A stretch of 64,000 nucleotides of DNA. It comes from Crocinitomicaceae bacterium. Its GTDB lineage: Bacteria > Bacteroidota > Bacteroidia > Flavobacteriales_D > Crocinitomicaceae. A program made the translations under genes and the position numbers. This document shows positions 26,971 through 34,974 of this stretch, in pieces. Positions within the stretch are counted from its first letter, which is position 1, and every line of letters starts with the position of its first letter. The stretch lies in the NCBI GenBank assembly GCA_022447585.1, contig JAKVAR010000009.1, positions 679,133 through 743,132 of the forward strand, in the 5' to 3' direction. Under the pieces are notes generated by a model that did no database searches, was not told the DNA's origin, and saw only the letters and a list, made by a program, of their open reading frames with translations.

Positions 26971-27978
26971 ATGATTTCATCAAACACGAGCTTAAAACCG
27001 CACAACACATTCGGAATAGAAGTAAACGCAAAACGATTTGCTACATTTTCTTCCACTGAAGAACTAATATCAATATTGAAAGAGCGAAATAACGACGAAT
27101 TATTAGTTCTAGGAGGAGGTAGCAATGTACTATTCACAAAAGATTTTGATGGCCTCGTAATTAAGAATGAAATTTTAGGTTTTGAAATCATAGATCAAGA
27201 TAATGATTCCGTTCAGGTGAAGGTTGGTGCCGGTGAAGTTTGGCATGACTTTGTAATGAAATGTATTGATTTAAGATTTGCTGGTTTAGAGAACCTATCT
27301 TTAATTCCAGGAAGTGTTGGAGCCAGCCCAATGCAAAACATTGGCGCCTACGGAGTGGAAATCAAAGATGTGTTTGTTGAATTAGAAGCATACCACATTG
27401 GTTCAGGAAAAACGAGAACGTTTTCTAAAGAAGAATGTCAATTTGGATACCGAGAAAGTATTTTTAAACATGAATTCAAAGGGCAATATATTATCACTTC
27501 GGTTACATATAAATTATCCATGTCAAATAAGATCAACTCATCTTATGGTGCTATTCAAGCAGAGTTAAAATCGAAGGGAATTACAAGACCTACAATTAAG
27601 GACATCAGTAATGCGGTAATTAAAATTAGATCTTCGAAGCTTCCTAACCCCAAAGAAATAGGAAACGCTGGAAGTTTCTTTAAAAATCCAATTGTCGATA
27701 AATCAATCTTAGAAAAGATCCAGAATGAGTATGAAATAGTCCCTAATTACCCTGGACCTGAAGGTAAAGTAAAACTCGCAGCTGGCTGGCTAATAGAACA
27801 AGCCGGATGGAAAGGTAAAACTTTTGAGAATTATGGTGTACATAAAAACCAAGCATTAGTCCTTGTCAATTATTCTGACGCCACAGGAGGAAACATTTTA
27901 GACCTTTCCACCCAAATTATAGCAGATGTTTTCAAAAAATTTGGAGTCAGATTAGAACGCGAGGTAAACGTCGTTTAA
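26971..27978 (+). CDS. murB: UDP-N-acetylmuramate dehydrogenase
   Basis: A 335-residue FAD-dependent reductase. PHNTFGI at the N-terminus, the FAD-binding GGGSNVLF (about 49-56), GSVGASPMQNIGAYG, and the catalytic-serine segment NAGSFFKNP, followed by AAGWLIEQAG, identify MurB. The long form with a C-terminal loop (type I) matches. It forms UDP-MurNAc for peptidoglycan. It is a single-gene unit, divergent from the menaquinone operon. An inverted repeat covers its 3' end. Confidence 0.96.
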   Translation: MISSNTSLKPHNTFGIEVNAKRFATFSSTEELISILKERNNDELLVLGGGSNVLFTKDFDGLVIKNEILGFEIIDQDNDSVQVKVGAGEVWHDFVMKCIDLRFAGLENLSLIPGSVGASPMQNIGAYGVEIKDVFVELEAYHIGSGKTRTFSKEECQFGYRESIFKHEFKGQYIITSVTYKLSMSNKINSSYGAIQAELKSKGITRPTIKDISNAVIKIRSSKLPNPKEIGNAGSFFKNPIVDKSILEKIQNEYEIVPNYPGPEGKVKLAAGWLIEQAGWKGKTFENYGVHKNQALVLVNYSDATGGNILDLSTQIIADVFKKFGVRLEREVNVV

Positions 27979-28009
27979 TCCCTTTATCATTGGGTAAAAC
28001 GAAGTTTAC
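27964..28009 (+). repeat. Inverted repeat across the murB stop codon
   Basis: The arms GTAAACGTCGTTT (27964-27976) and AAACGAAGTTTAC (27997-28009) are complementary at 12 of 13 positions, with a 20-base loop. No U tract follows directly, so it may be an mRNA 3' hairpin rather than a classical terminator. Confidence 0.45.
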
Positions 28010-28064
28010 GTTATCTAAATCTCAAATTTTAGTTCAGCCTTTTTTGAAATTGAAAGGCAACTAA

Positions 28065-28096
28065 GTTGCTAATTATCCGTAAGATAGGTATATTTG
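28065..28096 (+). promoter_or_regulatory. Promoter of the secreted protein pair
   Basis: GTTG (28065-28068), a 20-base spacer and TATATTTG (28089-28096) resemble the Bacteroidota promoter with one -33 mismatch. The ATG at 28117 lies 20 bases downstream. Confidence 0.55.
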
Positions 28097-28116
28097 CTCA
28101 CCTACATCTTACAATT

Positions 28117-28449
28117 ATGACTAAACTAACAACCCTTATCCTACTCGGAGCCTCATATTTTTGCTATGGGCAAACAAATCAATTAGAGTTAACAAAAAAA
28201 AATCAACTCTCCTCAATCGGAACAAATCTAGAACGCTATAATATTGAATATAGATTGGTTGATGAATCGATTATCACTTCGGATAGTTCAGTCTTGAACA
28301 CCTTAAACCTGAACATTTTAGACTACAATCGAACTAAAAGCGAAGATGTGGTTGTTTTCGATAGAAATTCAGGATTAAACATTATTGTTTATTCACTTGA
28401 AAGAATAGTTCGTATAAAATCAGAAGACTCACCATCAATCACAAAATAA
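28117..28449 (+). CDS. Small secreted hypothetical protein
   Basis: A 110-residue protein. MTKLTTLILLGASYFCYGQ is a signal peptide with likely cleavage before QTNQ. The mature part is short and polar and has no recognisable domain. The frame is open further upstream, but a promoter lies there, so the ATG at 28117 is the start. It ends six bases before the ATG of the next gene, a large type IX cargo protein, and is probably co-transcribed with it. Function is unknown. Confidence 0.65.
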   Translation: MTKLTTLILLGASYFCYGQTNQLELTKKNQLSSIGTNLERYNIEYRLVDESIITSDSSVLNTLNLNILDYNRTKSEDVVVFDRNSGLNIIVYSLERIVRIKSEDSPSITK

Positions 28450-28455
28450 TTGAAG

Positions 28456-30396
28456 ATGAAAAATTTATTAACAATCCTATTTGTCTCATTTGGCATATTC
28501 GCAATTTCGCAATACAATAATCCTGGAGGAACTATAACTGATTGCGCAGGAACCTTTAATGACACTGGTGGTGCAGGAGGACAATACGGACCAAACGAAA
28601 ACATAACAACAACATTTTGTGCTACTGCCGGACAGTGTATCGAAGTTGCATTTACAAGTTTTAATATTGATAATGGATGGCACTTTTTAAATGTTTATGA
28701 TGGCCCAACAACAGCATCAACACAACTAGGTAGCTATACAGGAACAACAAGTCCAGGAACAATCACTTCCACAACGGGTTGTTTAACATTTGAATTTATC
28801 TCAGATCCGTTTATTTTTCCAGGGTCAACTGGCTGGACATCAAATATTGCCTGCGTGCCATGTCCAGCAGTTCCAGATTACACCCACCCTATTGTTGGGT
28901 CAGGAGATGAAAAAGTTGGCGCTTGCCTTATTACAGACTGCGGACCAATAACTTACACAGACAATGGTGGGTTTAATGGTAACTATGCCAATGACATTCC
29001 AGGTGTTTACAACCCGAACAATGCTCCCTACCGTGTTTTTTGTCCAGATGCAGCTGGTCAATGCATGAGAGTTACTTTTAATGAATTTGAGACTGCCAAC
29101 GCTAATGATGTTTTATGGGTAAGAAACGGACCGACCGAGTTCAGCCCAAATTTCACCTCTGCGCCAACTCAACCTACAATATTTGGAGGTGGCGGACCAT
29201 TTGATGATGGTCTATTTGGAGACCTGAATGCGTCAACACCATTCTCGTTTACATCAACTCATGCTAGTGGTTGTTTAACCTTTGCATTTATTTCTAGTAA
29301 CGTCAATCAAGATCCAGGTTGGTCTGCCGTTGTAGAATGCACTCCGTGCGCTGGAGGACCAAGTGGTACTGACAATAATGACTGTAATAATGTAACTGCT
29401 ATTTGTGGCACCGCCACTATTCCAGGAAACTCTACAGGACCTGGGATCGTTGCAGAGGGATGTGTATTTGGTAGCTGCCCCGCTGGAGGCGAAAATCATA
29501 CCAACTGGTATACATTCACAGCATCTTCTACTGGAATACTAGATATTCAAGTAGCCCCAACATCAGCAACAGATGATTACGATTTTGCAGTATACGGACC
29601 AAATGTAACTTGTAACGCACTAGGCACACCGATTAGATGTTCTGATGCAGGAATAACTGGTGCAACTGGCATCGGAGGTGATACAGATTTCACTGAAGAC
29701 GTAAATGGTAATGGTCTAGTGCAATCATTGAGTGTTACTGCTGGTGAAACATACATTTTAGTTGTCGATGAATGGACTCCAACAGGAGCTGGATACGACT
29801 TAATATTTGGGGGATCTGCTTTACTTGATTGCTCTGTTCTTCCAGTAGAGCTTTCTGAATTCAACGTAGGTTATGTCCCTGAAGAAAATGTCGTTGACTT
29901 AAATTGGATAACTGAATCAGAAAGAAACAATGATAGATTTGAAGTTGAAAGGTCTACGGACGGAGTTAACTTCGAAGTAATAAATATTGTCAGAGGTGCT
30001 GGAACAACTGAAAATGAAAACCACTACTACACACTAGATCAAAACCCTTCACTCGGAGTAAACTATTACAGACTAAATCAGTTCGACATTGATGGTAATG
30101 GTAAATATACTGAAGTGCGTGCCGTAAATATATTAGATGATATGTATGATTTAATTAGCGCCTTCCCAAATCCTAGTACAGGTATAACAGAAGTTATTTT
30201 TAACTCTTACAAAAAAGAAAACGTAAAATTAAATGTAATTAGCAGTGATGGAAGAACAATAGTTGATTCTAAGTTAGAAGCCTCTCCTGGGGGAAATAGA
30301 TTTAAATTGGACCTTTCCGATTATCAAAAAGGCTTGTACTTTATCACGATTACAACTGCGGAAAAAACATACACAACAAAACTTACAAAAAAGTAA
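28456..30396 (+). CDS. Secreted multidomain protein with CUB-like domains and type IX sorting domain
   Basis: A 646-residue secreted protein. A signal peptide (MKNLLTILFVSFGIFAISQ after the first Met-Lys is not needed) is followed by two Cys-containing CUB-like domains (about 22-135 and 150-295). Next come a PPC-like beta domain starting NDCNNVTAICG (about 302-455), a fibronectin-like segment with VELSEF and NYYRLNQFDIDG (about 465-560), and a C-terminal type IX sorting domain (about 565-646; FPNPSTG, YQKGLYFITI, TKLTKK). It is exported by the type IX system and cell-attached or released. TTG at 28450 is a weaker start than the ATG. The repeated acidic, Gly- and Thr-rich make-up suggests adhesion or binding, which is inference. 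Confidence 0.83.
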   Translation: MKNLLTILFVSFGIFAISQYNNPGGTITDCAGTFNDTGGAGGQYGPNENITTTFCATAGQCIEVAFTSFNIDNGWHFLNVYDGPTTASTQLGSYTGTTSPGTITSTTGCLTFEFISDPFIFPGSTGWTSNIACVPCPAVPDYTHPIVGSGDEKVGACLITDCGPITYTDNGGFNGNYANDIPGVYNPNNAPYRVFCPDAAGQCMRVTFNEFETANANDVLWVRNGPTEFSPNFTSAPTQPTIFGGGGPFDDGLFGDLNASTPFSFTSTHASGCLTFAFISSNVNQDPGWSAVVECTPCAGGPSGTDNNDCNNVTAICGTATIPGNSTGPGIVAEGCVFGSCPAGGENHTNWYTFTASSTGILDIQVAPTSATDDYDFAVYGPNVTCNALGTPIRCSDAGITGATGIGGDTDFTEDVNGNGLVQSLSVTAGETYILVVDEWTPTGAGYDLIFGGSALLDCSVLPVELSEFNVGYVPEENVVDLNWITESERNNDRFEVERSTDGVNFEVINIVRGAGTTENENHYYTLDQNPSLGVNYYRLNQFDIDGNGKYTEVRAVNILDDMYDLISAFPNPSTGITEVIFNSYKKENVKLNVISSDGRTIVDSKLEASPGGNRFKLDLSDYQKGLYFITITTAEKTYTTKLTKK

Positions 30397-30410
30397 TCTA
30401 CAAAATACAA

Positions 30411-30446
30411 AATAAGGCTGTTCCGATTGTAACAGTCTTATTTTTT
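30411..30446 (+). terminator. Rho-independent terminator of the secreted protein genes
   Basis: A 12-base stem AATAAGGCTGTT/AACAGTCTTATT (30411-30422 and 30431-30442, one G-T pair) has an eight-base loop and is followed by a T run to 30446. It lies 15 bases after the stop. Confidence 0.88.
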
Positions 30447-30674
30447 CATTCAAATCTAGTCGGATTTAGATCACTTCAGTTTAAAGAACTATTAAATAGT
30501 AATAGTATGTGCTTAACAAGTTAGACATGGTTTATAATCGTCTTTAGGCTTCCTGTATAAAAGTTAAATAATCTGTTATCCTTGCTCAATATAGATTCAA
30601 TAGAATTATATCAACCTTCAAAAGAAGATAATACACTAAATAATTCCAGCTTAATTCTTAATAAAACATGTTTT

Positions 30675-30866
30675 CTATCTTAAACGGAAAATAACACCAT
30701 ATTCAAAAACATTCCTAATCGTATTGTAAACTTGTAATGAATTAGATTGACTGATATAATTATCGTTTTGAAATATAAAATTATCCGACAGAAAAAACTT
30801 GAAATTTTCAGTACAGTCAAATCTGAAATTCTCTATTGATAAACCATAGACTCCAAACTGCTGGAG
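30675..30866 (-). pseudogene. Remnant of an outer-membrane beta-barrel protein gene (C-terminal end)
   Basis: This lies in the only gene-free stretch above 300 bases (30397-30951). On the minus strand 63 codons are open with no start codon, bounded upstream by an in-frame TAG. The peptide contains FGVYGLSIENFRF and ends NVFEYGVIFRLR before a TAG. Alternating polar and hydrophobic residues and a terminal strand with aromatic and hydrophobic positions are typical of the last strands of Bacteroidota beta-barrel proteins. Another frame just upstream (LAPAVWSLWF) may hold more of it. I infer a decayed or truncated gene. The rest of the stretch (30447-30674 and 30870-30951) shows nothing I can identify. 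Confidence 0.45.
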
Positions 30867-30951
30867 CTAACTTACAACAAAAGGCACCTACTTATACTCC
30901 TAAGTAGAACAAAAAATGCTCATTAAAATTAAAGAATCCATTTATAATCTT

Positions 30952-32172
30952 TTACCATTCTAAGCCTTTATCATCTTCTGCAGCGACCTTCTTTAACAAA
31001 AGCTTCCAATTATTCGATCCATCATCAGTTCCATCTAGAATACTTAAGTAATCTGCTTTATCCACTTCAAACTCTTCAATCATATCACCGGTGTATTCCT
31101 CAATGGCTCTGAATAACTCCTCTTCATTTTTACTACAAAAAGCTAATGCTTGTCCACGCTTGCCTCCACGACCTGTTCTACCACATCTGTGTACATAGTT
31201 TTCTGGATTATCTGGAATATCATAATTAATCACATATTCCACATTGGGAATATCAATTCCACGAGCTGCAACATCAGTGGTAATTAAAACTTTATTTTCA
31301 CCTGACCTAAATCGATCCAATATTTGGAACCTATCTTTTTGATCTATCCCACCATGCATACACTCAGAATCGATTTGAACACGTTTCATCGCCTCCATAA
31401 CCCGAGCAGCTCTTACTTGAGTCCGAACAAATACAACAACCTTTTTCTCAGGATATTCCTTGATCATGTTTTCCAAAAAAAAGCGCTTATCATCCATACT
31501 GATTTTCATATAAGCATGATCAATTGTTTTAGCTACTGGATTCTTAGGTGAAATTTGAATCCTAATCGCGTTTCGTACAACATTATATGCCATTGATTTA
31601 ATCTTTTTCGAAATCGTGGCAGAGAAAAATAATGTCTGACGTTTTCTTGGTATAAACTTCATCACATCCTCAATATCCTTAGCAAACCCCAAATCCAGCA
31701 TCAAATCAGCTTCGTCCAAGACTAAAAATTGAATCCCAGCTAAATCGATTGCCTTTTGAGATATTAAATCAAACATTCTACCTGGAGTTGCAACTAAAAC
31801 ATCAACTCCATTAGCTAGCGTGCGGATTTGTTGCTCTTGCTCTACACCTCCAAAAAGGCCAAATGTTTTAACCCCTGTATCTTTGCCTATTTCACGATAA
31901 ACTGTTGCAATTTGCTTTGCCAACTCGCGGGTAGGAACCATAACCAAACATTTGATCCCTTTGTTATATTTCTTTTTCCTCTGTATTAAACTTAACGTAG
32001 GAATAACAAAAGCAGCAGTTTTACCCGTTCCTGTTTGTGCAATGGCCATGACATCTTCTCCATCTAAAATATACTGTATAGCCTTAAATTGGATGTCCGT
32101 AGGACGTTTATAACCTAAAATCTTTAATTGTGACTTTATTTCTTTCGTTATGTTATAATCAGAAAATTTCAT
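30952..32172 (-). CDS. DEAD-box RNA helicase (RhlE/DeaD-like)
   Basis: A 406-residue helicase core with all expected motifs: Q motif, AQTGTGKTAAF (motif I), PTRELAKQI, DEADLMLDLGF (motif II), SATISKKI (motif III), VARGIDIPNVEYVINYD and HRCGRTGRGGKRG (motif VI). It unwinds RNA in ribosome assembly or mRNA turnover. The C-terminal extension is short (about 40 residues) and not strongly basic. The ATG at 32172 is chosen over an in-frame TTG upstream that falls inside the promoter. It is preceded by a -7 box four bases before the ATG. Confidence 0.93.
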   Translation of the reverse strand: MKFSDYNITKEIKSQLKILGYKRPTDIQFKAIQYILDGEDVMAIAQTGTGKTAAFVIPTLSLIQRKKKYNKGIKCLVMVPTRELAKQIATVYREIGKDTGVKTFGLFGGVEQEQQIRTLANGVDVLVATPGRMFDLISQKAIDLAGIQFLVLDEADLMLDLGFAKDIEDVMKFIPRKRQTLFFSATISKKIKSMAYNVVRNAIRIQISPKNPVAKTIDHAYMKISMDDKRFFLENMIKEYPEKKVVVFVRTQVRAARVMEAMKRVQIDSECMHGGIDQKDRFQILDRFRSGENKVLITTDVAARGIDIPNVEYVINYDIPDNPENYVHRCGRTGRGGKRGQALAFCSKNEEELFRAIEEYTGDMIEEFEVDKADYLSILDGTDDGSNNWKLLLKKVAAEDDKGLEW

Positions 32173-32176
32173 GAAG

Positions 32177-32184
32177 CAAAGGTA
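32177..32184 (-). promoter_or_regulatory. -7 promoter element of the DEAD-box helicase, four bases before the ATG
   Basis: On the minus strand TACCTTTG is followed by CTTC and the ATG at 32172. It directly follows the terminator of the upstream operon, so the helicase has its own promoter with almost no leader. Confidence 0.5.
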
Positions 32185-32187
32185 CAA

Positions 32188-32217
32188 ACAAAAACCGCCC
32201 TGAAAATCAGAGCGGTT
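32188..32217 (-). terminator. Rho-independent terminator of the Nif3/zinc-ribbon operon
   Basis: The stem AACCGC/GCGGTT, one mismatch, then CTGA/TCAG with loop AAA (32193-32217) is followed on the minus strand by a T-rich tract. Confidence 0.75.
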
Positions 32218-32247
32218 AATTTTAAAAAATATTATAATTTGCTGCGC

Positions 32248-32997
32248 TTACTCAGCTTCATTACTAGGAACTAAAATACGTCCACAATGCTCACAAACGA
32301 TTACTTTTTTCTTCGCCTGAATATCTAATTGACGTTGAGGTGGAATTTTGTTAAAACATCCTCCACATGAATCTCTATCAACCCTAACAACAGCTAACCC
32401 ATTTTTTGCACTCTTTCTTAACCTTGAATAAGCAGAACTTAATCTAGGATCTAATTTTTTTAATGCCGCCAAAGACTTTTTTGTCAATTTCTCCTCTTGA
32501 GCTTGAGTTTCTGCAACAATCTCATCCAATTCGGCTTTCTTAGTTTTTAAATCTTCCGCTCTGAATTCACGACGTTCTTTTGCAGCATCAAGAATCTCTT
32601 TCTTAGATGAAATTTTGAATTTACCTTCTTTCGAACGTTTTTCATTCAATTTAATCTCTAATTCTTGAAATTCGATTTCTTTAGATAGAGATTCGAACTC
32701 TCTGTTATTTCTAACATTATTTTGTTGCTCTTTATATTTAGCAATAGCAGTCTCAGAGTCTTTGTTTGCATTCTTACGATCTGAAACTTCAGTCTCTAAT
32801 GTCTTAATCTCATCTTGCATTTTCTCGATACGAATATCAAGGCCTGCTAACTCATCCTCTAAATCTTGAACCTCTAAAGGCAACTCTCCTCTAACAGTCT
32901 TAATTCTATCGATCTCTGAATCAATTAATTGCAAATCATATAGGCCGTCTAGTTTTTCAGCTACCGTTGCCTCTTTTTTACTTGCAGTTTTTGCCAT
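32248..32997 (-). CDS. Coiled-coil protein with C-terminal zinc ribbon (CT398/C4-type family)
   Basis: A 249-residue protein. Residues about 15-190 are highly charged and form a long coiled-coil hairpin. The C-terminus holds a C4 zinc ribbon, DSCGGCFNKIPP and VCEHCGRIL. It belongs to the family first seen in the Chlamydia CT398 structure, linked in other bacteria to sigma-54 or secretion components, although the role in Bacteroidota is unknown. It starts one base after the Nif3-like gene. That pair is widely conserved in the phylum, so the two proteins may act together. Confidence 0.87.
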   Translation of the reverse strand: MAKTASKKEATVAEKLDGLYDLQLIDSEIDRIKTVRGELPLEVQDLEDELAGLDIRIEKMQDEIKTLETEVSDRKNANKDSETAIAKYKEQQNNVRNNREFESLSKEIEFQELEIKLNEKRSKEGKFKISSKKEILDAAKERREFRAEDLKTKKAELDEIVAETQAQEEKLTKKSLAALKKLDPRLSSAYSRLRKSAKNGLAVVRVDRDSCGGCFNKIPPQRQLDIQAKKKVIVCEHCGRILVPSNEAE

Positions 32998-32998
32998 G

Positions 32999-34093
32999 TT
33001 AAATATAATTTATTGGGTTTGTATTTACCTCAGTTAAATGAACCGCAAATTTAGTGAATTTTTTCATCAAAACACGCTTTAAAAGCATAGAAGTATATTG
33101 TTCACTCTCAAAATGTCCAATATCGGCTATAACAATTTCGCTCTCAGCATCAAAGAACTCGTGGTATTTGAAGTCTCCCGTGATAAAAACGTCAGCTCTA
33201 ACTCTTTTTGCATTACTCAATAAAAAACTACCAGAACCACCACAAAAAGCAACACGTTCTACCATTTTACCTATTGAATTCGTATACCTAATGCCACCAC
33301 AATTAAACTTATCCTTAACCATTTCAAGAAACTCTTTCAACTCCATGGGTGGCTTTAACTCTCCAACCATTCCTGAACCTTCATTCTGATTTTCGTTTGA
33401 AATTGGATATAATTCATAAGCGACTTCTTCATATGGATGCGCTTTTTTCATAGCAGAAACAACTGCATATGATAAATGATTAGATACAAGAACCTCCAGT
33501 CTATTCTCTAAACCACTTGAAACCTCTCCTATTTCACCCACGACTGGATTTGAATTCTTTTCAGGTTTAAAAGATCCAACACCTTTTGATACAAAACTAC
33601 AATTACTATAATTACCAATATTACCGGCTCCTGCATTAAACATAGCATCCATAACTAATGATGAACTTTCCTCTGGGCAAAAACACACCAACTTTGACAA
33701 TACATTTCTTTTAGGAGCAAGAACACGTAAATTTTGAAGTCCAAGTCTGGAACCAATTTCATGATTAACACCGAATTGATAATTATCTAAATTTGTGTGA
33801 ATAGCATAAATCGCAATATCGTGTTTGATTGCTTTTATAACTGTTCTTTCTATATAGTTCTTACCATTCAACTTTTTTAGGCCACCAAAAATAATAGGAT
33901 GATGAGCAATAATCAAATTGCAACCTATATCAATTGCCTCTTCAACTGTTGCCTCGATACAGTCTAAACTGATCAGAACCTCCGTTACTTCTGTGTTCGA
34001 ATCACCAACCAGCAATCCGCAATTGTCATAAGACTCTTGACTACTAAGTGGTGCTAACGTTTCTAAATAACCCGTTATTTCTTTTATCTTCAT
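32999..34093 (-). CDS. Nif3-like dinuclear metal center hexameric protein
   Basis: A 364-residue protein of the Nif3/YbgI (GTP cyclohydrolase 1 type 2-like) family. The metal-binding segments IIAHHPIIFGG and HTNLDN near residues 65-105 and GDFKYHEFFDA plus IGHFESEQ near the C-terminus are present. A central insert of about 100 residues (YqfO-like, about 130-240) is typical of the long form. The family forms hexameric rings with two metals per subunit, and its reaction is unsettled. It starts two bases after the beta-barrel gene and is followed by the zinc-ribbon gene. Confidence 0.92.
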   Translation of the reverse strand: MKIKEITGYLETLAPLSSQESYDNCGLLVGDSNTEVTEVLISLDCIEATVEEAIDIGCNLIIAHHPIIFGGLKKLNGKNYIERTVIKAIKHDIAIYAIHTNLDNYQFGVNHEIGSRLGLQNLRVLAPKRNVLSKLVCFCPEESSSLVMDAMFNAGAGNIGNYSNCSFVSKGVGSFKPEKNSNPVVGEIGEVSSGLENRLEVLVSNHLSYAVVSAMKKAHPYEEVAYELYPISNENQNEGSGMVGELKPPMELKEFLEMVKDKFNCGGIRYTNSIGKMVERVAFCGGSGSFLLSNAKRVRADVFITGDFKYHEFFDAESEIVIADIGHFESEQYTSMLLKRVLMKKFTKFAVHLTEVNTNPINYI

Positions 34094-34095
34094 CT

Positions 34096-34824
34096 CTATA
34101 AATCAAATACTAACCCCATATGTCCTCCAATAGAATAAGCCTTATGCTTATAAGGTCCATCTTTTTGATAACTAGAAGTCAATTGCAGTTTATATTCTGG
34201 CAAAAGTAAAATCGACCAACGATCTCCTACTTTAAATTGTGCGCCTATATTGAATACTGTGCTCAATACGAATGAATTGTAACCAATTTTAGTTTTAACC
34301 TCTTCCGTTACATTATTGCTTAACTTATCTTCATAAGTAATATCTTGTTTGAACCCCGAAAACATTTGCGGCACAATACCAGCTCCAACCAGCAGTTTAA
34401 TCTCAGTTCCATATGTATAAAAAAGTTTCATTGGAACAGCTATATAACTATACCTGGACTCATAGCTATAAGAGGTATCCGGTTCTTCAAAAGAATAAGA
34501 CTCACCATTCCTCATATATGAAACCGCACCTTCCCATGCTATATGTTTATTTAACTGACTTCTAAAACCTAAAGTAAACGACCATACATTCAATTTTGTC
34601 TCATTGACTCTTTCGCCAAGAGGTTGACCAAAGAAACCTTCACCCGGTTCAAGCTGTCTAAAAGTAGAACTCCATGTAGAACTCAAAAAAATAGATGTAG
34701 CGCCATCCTTAACTCTAGTTTCAGCTCTAGGCGCTAAACTATCCCTTTCTGAGAATTGTGCGTAGAAACCATTCTTAAGCATCACCAAAAGAACAAAAAC
34801 AATTAACATTAAATACTTTAACAT
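34096..34824 (-). CDS. Outer-membrane beta-barrel protein
   Basis: A 242-residue protein with a signal peptide (MLKYLMLIVFVLLVMLKNG, likely cleaved after FYA). The mature part has alternating strands (HIAWEGAVSYMRNG, RYSYIAVPMKLFYTYG, RWSILLLPEYKLQL) and ends with the strand HMGLVFDL, a usual barrel closure. It fits the porin-family/OmpA-barrel-like proteins of Bacteroidota. Its role is unknown. It is the first gene of the operon with the Nif3-like and zinc-ribbon genes, only two bases ahead of the former. Confidence 0.75.
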   Translation of the reverse strand: MLKYLMLIVFVLLVMLKNGFYAQFSERDSLAPRAETRVKDGATSIFLSSTWSSTFRQLEPGEGFFGQPLGERVNETKLNVWSFTLGFRSQLNKHIAWEGAVSYMRNGESYSFEEPDTSYSYESRYSYIAVPMKLFYTYGTEIKLLVGAGIVPQMFSGFKQDITYEDKLSNNVTEEVKTKIGYNSFVLSTVFNIGAQFKVGDRWSILLLPEYKLQLTSSYQKDGPYKHKAYSIGGHMGLVFDL

Positions 34825-34880
34825 GGCATAATAAAGTTTTGGATAAATAGAATTTCAGTCAAAGATAGTCATTAGATCGC

Positions 34881-34890
34881 TTTTGGCACA
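34881..34890 (+). promoter_or_regulatory. TTTTGGCACA motif upstream of the LTA-synthase-like gene
   Basis: An exact TTTTGGCACA, 85 bases before the ATG at 34975. It resembles a sigma-54 -24 element, but no -12 GC follows at the right spacing. Confidence 0.25.
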
Positions 34891-34961
34891 AAGTATCAAT
34901 TAAATGACGAATGACATATACATATCTAAAAGATATCCATGTATTAGACTTAGTTTTTTTC

Positions 34962-34969
34962 TAACTTTG
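34962..34969 (+). promoter_or_regulatory. -7 promoter element of the LTA-synthase-like gene, five bases before the ATG
   Basis: TAACTTTG, then AATCG, then ATG. It has the same spacing as ftsB and lpxD and predicts a leaderless transcript. Confidence 0.5.
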
Positions 34970-34974
34970 AATCG

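Noticed and set aside
30870-30951. A further gene or small RNA between the barrel remnant and the helicase gene
   Set aside because: No start with a sensible frame, no promoter match and no stable hairpin with a U tract was found.
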